From NCBI GenBank assembly GCA_022113835.1, contig JAILWY010000005.1:8326501-8390500 (forward strand): a DNA stretch of 64,000 nucleotides, in the 5' to 3' direction. The DNA comes from Atopsyche davidsoni (Eukaryota > Arthropoda > Insecta > Trichoptera > Hydrobiosidae). Shown piece by piece: positions 53,241 through 64,000 of this stretch. The notes under the pieces were generated by a model. That model did no database searches. It saw nothing but the letters and a program-made list of their open reading frames with translations, and was not told the origin of the DNA. Numbering within the stretch: position 1 is the stretch's first letter; every line of letters starts with the position of its first letter. Both the position numbers and the translations under genes were made by a program.

Positions 53241-56200
53241 ATTTTGAATTAATGATCTTTATCATCTAAAAAATAATTCTTTTCACGGTTCTTTACAATA
53301 TCATGATAATCTTTCAAAGAATAACAATTGTCGACCGTCAGAGATCAAAAATATTTGTTATTCTATAAAACAACTATATATTATATAAACTAATTTTCTA
53401 AAGACCACATAATGTTACTGTTAAACATTTTCCCCGTAGGCTATTAATTTTTGAGTAGGTTTTGAAATATATGCCAACATTTTATAAATATTTTTATGAA
53501 CGCAACCATACTTATTTGTAAAATTAAATATATATAAATTATTAAAGGGTATTAAGAATCTACACAAATAACCATACATTTTTAAGCAATCTTAATAAAA
53601 ATAAATAAATTAATTGCGATTTTCCCGTGAATAGTTATTGATGATAAAAATTCATCAAGATTTAATTTAAGTAACTAGCAATACTGTTTAGTTTACAAGG
53701 GTTTTTAATATTAAACTGAATGGATTATTTTAAATAAATAATTAAATGTACATTTAATTGAAATAAAAGCCTTTCAAGGAAATACCCTTCGAGAGGCAAA
53801 ATTGTAATTTTTCAATAGACCACACATAAGCTATAGACATTTACCCCTAGTGCGTTGCGGTATCGTGATAAAGACTTTTTTTTAATTATCGGTGTTTACA
53901 AAGGGCGTAACGTAATATATTGTTCATTAAGAAAGATCGAACGAATTAACGGTTGTATTTTTTTATTTACAGGATACTTCATTTATAAAATAAATGTTTT
54001 CAGATTTTTGCACATACTAAATACACTGAAGACCAATACCGTTTACCCACCAAATTTTATAGTTAATGCATATTTATTTATCTAGGAAATTAAAACGAAA
54101 ATTTTAACTACTAATGAAATTTCTAAGTTTCCTGAAAATCGATAAATCGCAGAGAAACCATTTAATTCTCTCAATAAAATGCATCTATAAAACACGTTTT
54201 TTTAGCAGAGAAGAAAGGTTTCTTGGTTTTCTACCACCGCAGTTCTATAGTTGCATAGGAATTCTTTACAGCACTTGCCACGCCGAAAGAACAAAATAAA
54301 ATTCAAGCATTCGCTGAAAAAGCTGCTTCAGTGCTAAGCAGATATTATCTTTTACTGGAGTGGGCGAATTGAATCTAAAATAAATGTTTTAACTAAATGT
54401 TGATAGTTTGTGTAAATTAAAATAAAAAATGGATGTTATTCTGTTGTAGAAAAATCTTTATTTAATTACAATACAATTAAACAAATTGAAACGAACAAAA
54501 AAAATTTACAATAACTCTGTAAAATTATATAAACGAAATGTATTTAATATTTTTATGGACACGTGTCACATAAGATTTGTATATAAGATATATAAAAAAA
54601 TATTTTTGCCATTAAATCTTTTTGTTTGCTGAACGTCTTATACGTTATAAATTATTCCTTAACCTTAATATTTTTGATGAAATATTACTTTTCTAGTATG
54701 TATTTAAAACGTTGAAATAATCCAGCACTACAGCCAAATTTAAATTGAATTATTTTTAGCCTGGTGTATTTAAAAATGAATATTATTGAATAATAGAAAG
54801 ATTATATATATTTCAATTGTGATAAAGGGAAAAGCTTGAATAGGTTGGTTTCTGTAAAGGCAATCTACAATAGAGGTGAAATTTAATTGAAAGGAAAACT
54901 TCTTCTAAAAAGCCTGTTATTTGAAAAGATCTCTAATTGAAGCGTTTAATTATCGTTATGCCTTAAAATTACTTTGGAGTAATCGTTGCCGCGGATTACC
55001 GCTTTTCTAAAAACTCGTAACTATTTTAATGGTGGTAACAAAAATAATATCAATTTTAATCATATAATTAAAATAGGCTTTATTCAAAGGTAACTTGTGT
55101 TATCAAGACTTTAAAGTAATTTGATAATTTTTTTTAAACTTTTTTGAAGGTTTTTTTAAACAAAAACGACCAAAATATATTAAGTCCCAATTACATATAA
55201 TATTAAATTTTCCAAGGCAGAAGAGTATTTCATTCATGTGTGATATCAATATGATAGCATGCACAGCTATGATAGTGATCAGATATCTAAAATTAACTTG
55301 AAATACCTACGATATCGCAGGAAAGGCCGAATATGCTTACAATCGACTTCTTCTTTAGCAAACTTAAATTTTGACATACAGATTACTCATTGTATTGATA
55401 TATTAACATTTATATTTTGATGATAAAATTGAAGATGCGTGTATAATTTTGGTTGAAGTTTTTATTTTTTTTATAAAGAGATTAATTATAAAATATTTTA
55501 TATTGTGTGTGTTATCTTAAATAAGTTTAATTTAAAATTTAAAGGTATATTTTCTGGAGTCTTGTAACTGTACTCTGTTCCCTGGCTGTCAGTTTGCTGT
55601 GGGCGGGAGGTCTTGGATAGTCTCCAACGTAGATCCAATAAAAGTCCTCGGTATATCAACGAATAAATTTTATTTCGAAGCGTCGCGAACGAAACTTCAA
55701 GCAGTAAAACACTCAGCTTTAACAATCACTACAATATTTAAATCGTCTGCGTATATATCTGCGACAGTAGATATCCCAAGCAGAGTTTTTCTTGAAAAAA
55801 TCACTGTAATTACTTAGTTAAAAGAAACTTATAAAAACATTGTATATTTTTTAAAAATCTACTGAGCACTTTATTTATTTTTCAATTTTTAGTTTTATTA
55901 ATAAGACAAAGTATATTATTTAATTATTCAATATTGTTAATTTAATATTTGACAATTATGTTTTTTCGTCTATTTGTATTAATTTGTAAATTGTTTTATT
56001 TTAACGTGCATGTCACACTAAAATTACTTATTATTGAAAAAATAAATTAAATTTATATAATTATAATTTTCTAAGTACTAAAAAGAATTGAATTTTTTTA
56101 ATACTTAAAAAGATTTTCTTCTTAAATAAATATGTTGTCTTATTCATTGAGTACTTTCGTATTCATTTTTATGCCGCGTATTTTTTTTTTTTAAAATATA

Positions 56201-59200
56201 ACTTAGAAGCCAGTTATGATCACATGCAATATTTTGGGTTATACTACAATATTTATTGCAGACATGATTTTGGTGTACTTAAAAATAATTCAATCCATGC
56301 TGCTAGATTTTGCCAACCAATCTACAATGACTTCTAAGAAATTATTACTATACGCTTTTGAAACCCTAAGTTACTACACTTGCAAACCAATTTAATCGAA
56401 AATGGCAGAGTTTGCTTAAAGTGGCTTAAACCATTGGTCGGTATAATACAATTTAATTACGCTTGGCTTTGCTTCGATATAATATTAATACATTACATAA
56501 TATGTTGTGTAGAACAAGCACTTAACAATTCTGTATAATGAAATCAAAACTCTATTGTACACTGGATCCATATAACATAGATTAAGTTGACTATTCACAG
56601 TTTAATAGCGTCTGTCAATGTGTTAATGGTGTTCAATTATTAATACGTGTTGAGTTTATACTGTTACGCAAAGAATTAAATCTTCAATTCATAAAATTTT
56701 GAAGCTTGTTTTTAATATTAAATAGTGAAACGAAATAATTTAAATCATAGTGGTACATCTCAAGTGTCCCGTAGAGTGTTTAAGACTTTTAAGATTCTAC
56801 AAAAAAAATTTTTTTTTATAACTGTTTTCTATCGTTTTTACTATATATTAAAATAACCTTTCTTATTTTTTTATATCACCAAACTTCTTAAAACTCCACA
56901 CAAGGAAACAATGTATTAAAATCACTTTGTCTATAGCAATATTTCATATCATACAAGTCGACCAGTTGCAAACCTTTTTTCAGAAAAAATCTAAGTCTTT
57001 AAAAAAAAATTATTTTGCTACAAAGTCAATGAAAAAGTTTCAGTTTTGACTAAACGTGGCTTCCAACAAAAGTAAATAAAATACTTAGTTTTTTAAAAAA
57101 TATCAATTGTAGGTTTTACAAATCGAAGATTCATATATACTATCAAAATCTTATACAAATCCAATTTGAAACATTTTTTAAATTATCATTCATATATTGA
57201 TTTTTTTTTTATGTACATAATATTGAAAGGATTGTTTATTTAACCATGCGTCAAAGTATCGACCGTAACTTACGCAAGGGTAAAGCTACGTGTACACATT
57301 ACACAGTAGAATTGGCTGGTTCACCATAGTATTTCTCTCAATACAAACTATTTCCTCGGAGCCATCGGTGGTAACATTTGAATGAACCCTTTGAATATTT
57401 GCACTTGCAAAGTTTTCCAATTTAGGATGCCGGCAACATTGTATATACGCAGTATATAAGGTATGCAGATAAATAGTCCCGAATGTGATTTTAGCCTTTA
57501 TGGTTGTAATTGTGATATATTATTATAATTTATAGACGCCAATCAATAAAAATACACATGTCTTTAGAACGCATGTATAGTGTAGCTCTATAAATAATTG
57601 ACGTGAAAATCTTAAAATATATTAAAGTTGTATTCAAATTAAATGGAGAAAAGTTCATTGAAAATAAAACGAATATTTTATAGAAAACACTTCATCTATA
57701 TATACAATTTTTTTTTTTAAGTAGTTTAGATTGTTTTATATTATTAAGACAAAATAAGTTTACTGGCAATGTTGTAAAGTTATTTATAATTAATTTTATA
57801 AATAGCGTGTGTCTGTTTCTGCTGTCCTACACATGCAATGTTTATTATGCACTCAACTATCGCTTGCATTATTACATTTCGTATCTCGACCTAATTTGAA
57901 AACAACCGTACGTACAATTTTCATACCGCACAGTGCAGGGCCGTGATTCGTATTTAATTTAATTTGTACATGGCCTCTATGTGTGTGCAACAGATGGTAT
58001 TATTAAATTATATGAAAATTACACGCAATCTTTGCATGTGTCTGTTGCAGAAATATATTCTGTGTAATGCTTGAGATAATTCTGGTATGATCATCGCATT
58101 TTTTATAAAATAATTTCTCAAAAATACATATTTCTTGTAGTCTATGATTCGATTGAAAACTGCTAACAAATAATTCATATCTTAAATAAGTTGAGTATTT
58201 TAATTAATTGAAAATGATTAAAATAAATGATATTAATTAAATCAATTAAATTATTTTCTGCCAAGAAGAGTTTTATTCCATACGCACTCTTTTTCAACAG
58301 CTCATCATTTTACTTTGCAAACCAACAAGTCATCTAACTCATCAAACAAAACCTAAAAACAAATGGTTTATGAAAATAAAAATAATAAAACGGTGTAAAT
58401 TAAAATTGAAGAAAGATGAACTTTAAATTTGAAGTAAATTTCGATATACTTATTCGAGATGGTTGTCTTGTTATTTTTTAAATAATTATGCTGTAAGAAA
58501 TCGGTTTGTTTTTTTTAATATTATTTTGTAATTTTTTGATGTTCCATCTGATATATTATACTTCATGCATTATCATACAAATAAGTTGATACAGGCAGTG
58601 TTCCATATGACTATGGTGCAGGCAGCGTGAAGTTTGCAACAGAAGTAATGCAGTCTCATGCTTGGCAGACCGCAATAAACTCTATTATCAAACTCGTGTG
58701 AATAAATATCAACGAAATCACAGGCCTATGGAGGAATTACAGACCACAACGCATACAGAAATATGCCAATGTGCCTATATTTGTACAACACGCCTAATAT
58801 GCTCACCGCTGTCTATCACATAATTAATAAATTTAGTGTATCTTATTAAATTATCTAGTAAACTTACGCGAAATAATGTTATTCAAAGACATCGTAATAA
58901 AATACCCTTACTTGTCGATTGAGTGGTCCAAACATTAATTGCTTGGTTTTTGTGTTGTATTTTATTTTTAATAAAAATCCTAATTTCTTAAAAATTATTC
59001 AGTTATAAATGGTTCTTATTGTGTTTAAGAACAAATTCGATAAAGCAATTAAGAAAATATGAAAAATAACATTTGAAAAAAAAGGATTTCAAACGCCGTG
59101 GTAATTTTTATAATGAAAGCTTTTTTTCTTGGTTTTTGCAGAGTGGAATGAAATGAAACGTAAAACTAATAACATTTAAAATAAAAAATGGAATAAAATA

Positions 59201-59685
59201 AATATACTTATCTAATTATACTGCAGGAGTAACGTTTTACCTGGCCGGGTTTTCACTTAACTGGCAAATTAATTAGCAAAACGCATTCCCATTCTAGAAT
59301 AGGTTCTACTGAATTTCTCCGGGGACTTCTTGGCTACAGTTTGCACAAAAGTGCAGTTAAAACTAAAGTTTGTTCATTTCCTCTAAGAATGGAGCTTCCG
59401 CAGACAGTTAAGGCTCTGTTGACAAGCGAGTGCCGGCGATAAGATGGCTTCATTTACAACCTGCAATATAAAGTTTTAAGAGAATTATTGTTCTTTGACG
59501 CCAACTTCAATTATTTAGATTGTAAAAAAAAGTTACTTAAAGTCTTTAATTTATATAAACATGCAAAAAAATTGTAAGACGTATTTTTATTGGGAATATG
59601 TAACTTTTCAAAATATAACTTTTGACATATTGAATTTTTAAGTAATTTTTTTTAATAACGCAATCGATTTTTTCTTTTTTTACAG

Positions 59686-59870
59686 TTTGCCACCTCTTGC
59701 GAAGTGGAGTAGCCGCCATTTTTGGCCCTCAAAGTGCCCATGCAGCCAGCCATGTTCAATCTATCTGTGACACCATGGAGATGCCTCATCTGGAGACCAG
59801 GTGGGACTACCGCTTAAGAAGAGAGAGCTGCTTGGTGAACCTGTACCCGCACCCAACTACCCTCAGCAAG
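59686..59870 (+). CDS. Grik2: Kainate-type glutamate receptor, coding exon 3 (ATD continued)
   Basis: Encodes residues 79-140. The acceptor is a long pyrimidine tract plus acag (to 59685) and the donor is gtaagg at 59871. The exon enters at phase 1 and leaves at phase 0, ending in the residues TTLSK. Visible motifs are VCHLLRSGVAAIFGPQS, SHVQSICDT, MPHLETRWDYR and LVNLYPHP. GVAAIFGP, VQSIC and the PH.ETRW segment are classic for the upper lobe of kainate receptor amino-terminal domains. Cys80, just after the junction, is in the place of the first cysteine of the conserved ATD disulfide; its partner would be encoded by a later exon outside the window. No further exon was seen between 59871 and 64000, so the gene continues to the right. 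A complete subunit is about 850-950 residues, so roughly 15% of it is encoded here. Confidence 0.95.
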
Positions 59871-60264
59871 GTAAGGGATTTTTTTCATAGGTTTTGGCAA
59901 CCATTGATTTAAGCTGCTTTAAATTTTTGATACTACGACGTTTAGATAGTCTTGCTAGGATTATTTTCAGTGTTTTCAGTAGCTCAACACCCAAGAAACA
60001 AAATCAATTCGTAATATAACCCAACAATCATATTTTTCCATGAATATAAGAAGCGATCGGAAAGATTTGTTTAATAATATAAATATTAACGAACAAGGCA
60101 AATTGACAACACAGGAAATTGGCTTTTGTTATACTTTTAAAATATTTTTATCCTTAAGACTAAGAACGATTTTAATTTTAACGGCGGTTTTTTTTAATAC
60201 ATTCACGGTTGTTACATCAGTGTCTATAAAAAGTTATTATTGTCAGTGTCTATAAAAGATAAAT
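59871..60264 (+). other. Receptor intron 3, start
   Basis: Begins with gtaagg. Nothing recognised before the small foldback element E3. Confidence 0.7.
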
Positions 60265-60276
60265 GATATTAAGATT
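60265..60276. repeat. Left 12-bp target-site duplication of E3
   Basis: The sequence gatattaagatt matches 60411-60422; the flanking bases differ on both sides. Confidence 0.75.
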
Positions 60277-60410
60277 ATTACTAATATGATTAGGCACATT
60301 AGTTCATATATAGAAGATGATTTAAAGAAACTCTCATATTAGTAATAATATAATGAACCCGTAATGGGTAATAAATACGCATCTGATTGACCAATCCATA
60401 AATAGATATA
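60277..60410 (-). mobile_element. Miniature foldback element E3, 134 bp
   Basis: Third family member, in reverse orientation, flanked by an exact 12-bp duplication gatattaagatt at 60265-60276 and 60411-60422. Read on the - strand it has a 60-bp leader (60410 down to 60351) containing atcagatgcgtatttatta, close to E1's atcaggatgcgtatttattt. A 16-bp inverted-repeat arm (60335-60350) follows, then a 45-base loop and the matching arm (60274-60289), which ends in the duplication. The loop keeps the gaactaat and gagtttctttaa blocks found in E1. The tRNA-like module is missing, so this is an internally deleted derivative. Confidence 0.75.
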
Positions 60411-60422
60411 GATATTAAGATT
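60411..60422. repeat. Right 12-bp target-site duplication of E3
   Basis: Exact copy of 60265-60276. Confidence 0.75.
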
Positions 60423-63400
60423 CAAAACTTACAAGAACCTTATAGACTTGTTTTAAGAAAAAAGATTTAAATATAAACACTTTTAAATTAAAGTAATACA
60501 TTTTTGTCTTTATAATTTATATAAATCAAGTCGAAAATCAATTTTGTAAAATTCAATAAATTTAACAATAATGTAACTTTTCAGATAATATTTTACAGCA
60601 ATTGGTTAATATCATAAACATAATTTGTTATCTATTTAATGAAATTTAATTTTGAAATCAAAATGTTATTTGTCTAAGCTTTAACTGTTTTTATGCAACG
60701 ATTATTAAATTTCTCAATAACAACTTGACTGTTAAGGATCTTTAATGAAATGAAGACACTCTGAGCTTGTAAAGCTTACACTGTTTCAGTATTTTAGTTA
60801 CGTCATAAGACTAGAAGTGGCAAGGAAATACTTGCGTTCCAAGAAAGCGTAAAAGGATCCCGTCAACAAACTGGGAAACGTCAACACTGCCAAGAACAGC
60901 TTTTCCTAATACTAAAGACTAACCGACATAATAACATAAAAAATATTGAACCAATTAAAGCGTCTTACTTAAAAAGTTTTAAATTAATTTGCCAGCAATT
61001 TATTACATAAATCTACTCGTACATTGAAAAATTAAAGTATTTCTTTGATTTTTGAAGATTTAAAAATATTTTTAGAATGGCTATTTAGCTAATACTTTTA
61101 AACAGTACGTAGTTATTGTTAACCGCATAATCCTTTCACGGGTAAGTCATAATTATATAAATAGCTATTATCTGGCATAATAGGTATTTAATCAAAGGTA
61201 TGATTTAGGCAGTACAGAGATATAAACATGTTTTAAGTATACTGTTATTTTTTCATAAATTAATGAATTAATTCATTTTGCTGTTGAATATTCAAAATAG
61301 TTGAATTTTAATAATAGCGATACTTTTAAACTTGTACCCGTTGTATTATTTAAGAATAAGCGTTTTTTCATAATGTATTCATGTTAATGACAAATCTACA
61401 GGATCCAAATAAAAGTTGTGAATAGCACTAGCCGCTACCAGGTGTCTTTAATAACACACGAATCATGCTAAAATATAAGTATTAATAATATCTCGTACGA
61501 AAATCTTCTTTTATTTTATTCGTGCAATTTTATATAGTGAATTTAAATTTTTTTGAACGTAAAATTTGATTCAATAAATTATCTTCACACAGAAATCAAA
61601 AAAATAAAAAATAACCAGGGCTCACACTTATAAAGAGATTTTTTTAAGTCATTTTATTTTCAGTGGTTTTAAAGTAATAAACTTATTAATAATTTTGATC
61701 AGAGATTCGCGTCCAATCTTTTAGATACGTCATTCAGTTAACCACAAAGTCTGTGCTGAAAATTGTCAGGTTTAGTCCAGCGTGACATGTCCGCACACCC
61801 ATCGGCTCGGGTCGGGCCGAGTGCCATCCGTGACAGGCCGTCGGTCTCCTTGGATCGCTTAGGAGGGAGCTCCCCCGGGAATCGCGATGACAGGAAGTGA
61901 TGTATCGCCGCATGGCACGGCCAGGGTCAGTCCCGGCCTGGAGTGGACAGGAATAGCTGCCATTTTCTTTAAGTAATGCCTAACTACTGTGGTTGACTTC
62001 TCAAAAAGAAAATATAATGTTTGTGACTGTGCGGATTAATTTACAACTTTTTAAAAAAATATTTTTGGATGCAAGTTTAGTACTGCGATTAAAATATTTT
62101 TAAAGGGTCTACGTCCCATAATCGAGTTTTTTTTTATCATTTTCTAGTCCGTTTTGCGAAAAATCGACTGCACCTTCTTCCGAACAGAATCTTTTTTTAT
62201 TTTTTATAAATTTACTATTAATATGATAAATAGGTGTTTTTACGATTGAAGTGTAGGAATTTAGAGATTCGTCATGTCCCTTTTCCAAGGGTCCTAAACA
62301 TTTAAAAAGCTTTTTTTCAATTGGAATTTAATGATAAATTTATACCATGTGCGATATATTATTAAAAAAAAAATTAAAAAAGTCTTTAACAAACTTCGGT
62401 TTTGAAAAGTCGTCATTTTATCTAATTTTTCAACATCTTCAAGGTTTTATTCTACCATGAAAATGGACGTTAATTAAATAATAAAAAATAAATAAATATA
62501 ACTTATAGTTTTTCTAATACTCTGTAAGAAAATCAACTTTGAACATAAAAAAATAAAGTGACAATTAAATTAATTAAATGACACGATTTCGCCAGGTAAT
62601 GGACTGCCTCTTAAAAGTCTGGAAGAAACTGCCTTAATAGGGATTAAATAAAATTATTTTAATTATAAATATCATATAAGTCATGTTGAAACTTTAATCA
62701 AGCGAGCTGCTTTCTAACATTAAAACGTTCAATTTGTTAATAACAATGCATATATATTCGTGTTTTTAAATGCAATAAAACCGAAATAAATGTTAATTTT
62801 TCACTTCAATACATACATTTCACATTTACATTTCAACTCATAACTTAAAAAGGAGAATACTTTTATATCAACCATCAGAATCACGATAATATTTTAAAAA
62901 CCTACGAAAATATAACATCAACTTTAATTGAAAGAAATTCATTAAGGCTTAGTCGGCGGGGGAGGTCTTACATCTGCGTAATCTATATTCATGATCTGAA
63001 GCGAAAGATTCCTCATAAAAATGTGATAAAGCTCTCGGGCAGAGAAGGTCAGGCGCCGCCGATTGTCCCGACAAGCGGTCAGGACCTCTCCATAATGTAT
63101 CTCTACTTACTTTATGATCTCCTGATACTTCGGACGGCACTCTGTGGGTAAAGTATCTTCCCAGAGGACAAATATTCCAGCAAGCTCGGGAAACCCGGGA
63201 AAATAGGAGCACTTTATTTATTTATGGGAATAAATATTGAAGAAAGAATAAATAAGAGCGACGTTTGACGACAGATATATTTTTCTTCTAGTTTTGTATT
63301 ATTCTCTAAAGGTTAAGTGTGCGTTATTTTGTGCTATTTTGCATTGTAACTTTACTCTTTGGTACGGTATGAACCTTTCAGAGGAATATTTAGAATTGTT

Positions 63401-63680
63401 TGAAGTATTTACATATAAAAAAAAGTATAAATTTCGATAAAATTCTACAGATACGACATTTTTAACTCAAATAAGTGCTGTTATATATATTTAAATATGT
63501 TTTATATAACATTAATTAAAATATAATTTGAAAAGATGTACATTTAAAACAATGAAAGTTATAATTATTTCAACGTAAATGTTTCAATGTTTGAAATCCT
63601 TTTGTTAAGTTTTTCAACTAAATTCAAATTATTTTTTTCGTGAGTTATCATTTACCATTAAATAACAATATTTTTGCGTA
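60423..63680 (+). other. Receptor intron 3, continued
   Basis: No exon recognised. Two distinct G+C-rich patches stand out, 61780-61960 (rich in cggg and ggcc strings) and 62945-63210. The gene's fourth coding exon was not found before the window edge. Confidence 0.65.
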
Positions 63681-64000
63681 AAATACTTGAGTGATTTTCC
63701 ACATGTTCGTTTTTATTTGTGACCGGTTTCGCCAACCTTTTACGTTTGCATTATCAATCGATTTTATATAATAATAAGCAATTAGGTAAACAATCGTTAG
63801 AGGGAGAGGATGTTGGGAAGAGAGAGAGTGATTGTCAGGTGGTAAGGGCTGTGATTTTAATGTACCTGACAAGTGGAGGATTCTATATAATTGCAAATTT
63901 TGTGAACAAATGTTTTTATATTAATGGGGTAATTATCTAAAGTAGTGGTTTTGGGGTGAAGGAGCAGTTATCCTGTGTTGGGATTTGTCCTGTGGTGTGC
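63681..64000 (-). mobile_element. Penelope-like element copy 2, 3' end, cut by window edge
   Basis: Starts with the same terminal block as copy 1 (tacttgagtgattttccaca) and follows 23602-23920 closely over the whole visible length, with scattered substitutions and a few short indels. One of these is about 19 extra bases near 63900-63920. It has the same orientation as copy 1 (coding end to the right, - strand). The visible part is the 3' untranslated region; any endonuclease frame would start beyond 64000. Small frames inside it are not meaningful. Confidence 0.85.
63719..63757 (-). ncRNA. Hammerhead-ribozyme-like motif in PLE copy 2
   Basis: Same arrangement as in copy 1: ttgataat, a stem with gttggc (one pair lost), gaaa, ccggtc. 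The same U3 and A8 bases are present, so this pair was already in the shared ancestor. Confidence 0.45.

Larger units (their letters stand above)
32740..59685 (+). other. Receptor intron 2, about 27 kb
   Basis: Donor gtacgt at the left, pyrimidine tract plus acag at the right. No exon, transposon protein or RNA gene recognised. G+C-richer patches recur every one to three kilobases, for example near 34270-34500, 35500-35690, 36150-36350, 37690-37920, 41030-41250, 43570-43800, 44210-44480, 48110-48420, 49300-49490, 51590-51860, 53000-53180, 57250-57440 and 59230-59460. Between them the sequence is simple and A+T-rich. Confidence 0.7.

Noticed and set aside
62949..63212. 87-codon - strand frame in a G+C-rich patch
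   Set aside because: No recognisable motif and no splice sites in matching phase. It does not resemble the next exon of the receptor.

Overview
The window is animal nuclear DNA, most likely from an insect. It is strongly A+T-rich (judged by eye, not computed), has no operon-like gene packing, and its only host gene is split by very long introns with canonical GT/AG borders. Three coding exons, all on the + strand, join in frame into the N-terminal 140 residues of a kainate-type ionotropic glutamate receptor. They encode a signal peptide and the start of the extracellular amino-terminal domain (ATD). The rest of the gene (later ATD, ligand-binding domain, pore) must lie to the right of the window. 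The species cannot be named from this sequence.

Layout. 1-13404: 5' intron or upstream DNA with no recognisable gene, carrying one large foldback element (5459-6373) and a second foldback element (12938-13314) that ends 90 bases before the first recognised exon. 13405-13608: leader plus start-codon exon, with a 24-codon upstream ORF and a strong Kozak context. 13609-32583: intron of about 19 kb that holds a 5'-truncated Penelope-like retroelement on the - strand (23574-24728). 32584-32739: second coding exon. 32740-59685: intron of about 27 kb, A+T-rich DNA with scattered G+C-richer patches. 59686-59870: third coding exon. 59871-64000: start of the next intron, with a short third member of the foldback family (60277-60410) and, from 63681 to the window edge, the 3' end of a second Penelope-like element.

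The most interesting finding is a family of three short mobile elements (915, 377 and 134 bp). Each is flanked by an exact 12-bp target-site duplication. Each has the same lopsided design: a leader of about 60-68 bp, then an inverted-repeat arm, a loop, and a second arm ending at or next to the target-site duplication. The two larger copies carry a tRNA-like module in both arms. In the largest copy this module has consensus-perfect A and B boxes, and the arms are 334 bp long with no mismatch seen by eye. I do not recognise the family. Also notable are the Penelope-like copies, which carry a hammerhead-like motif with a paired change at two core positions.

The many 60-134 aa open frames elsewhere look like chance frames. 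No rRNA, canonical tRNA gene, CRISPR array or bacterial-type signal was seen.
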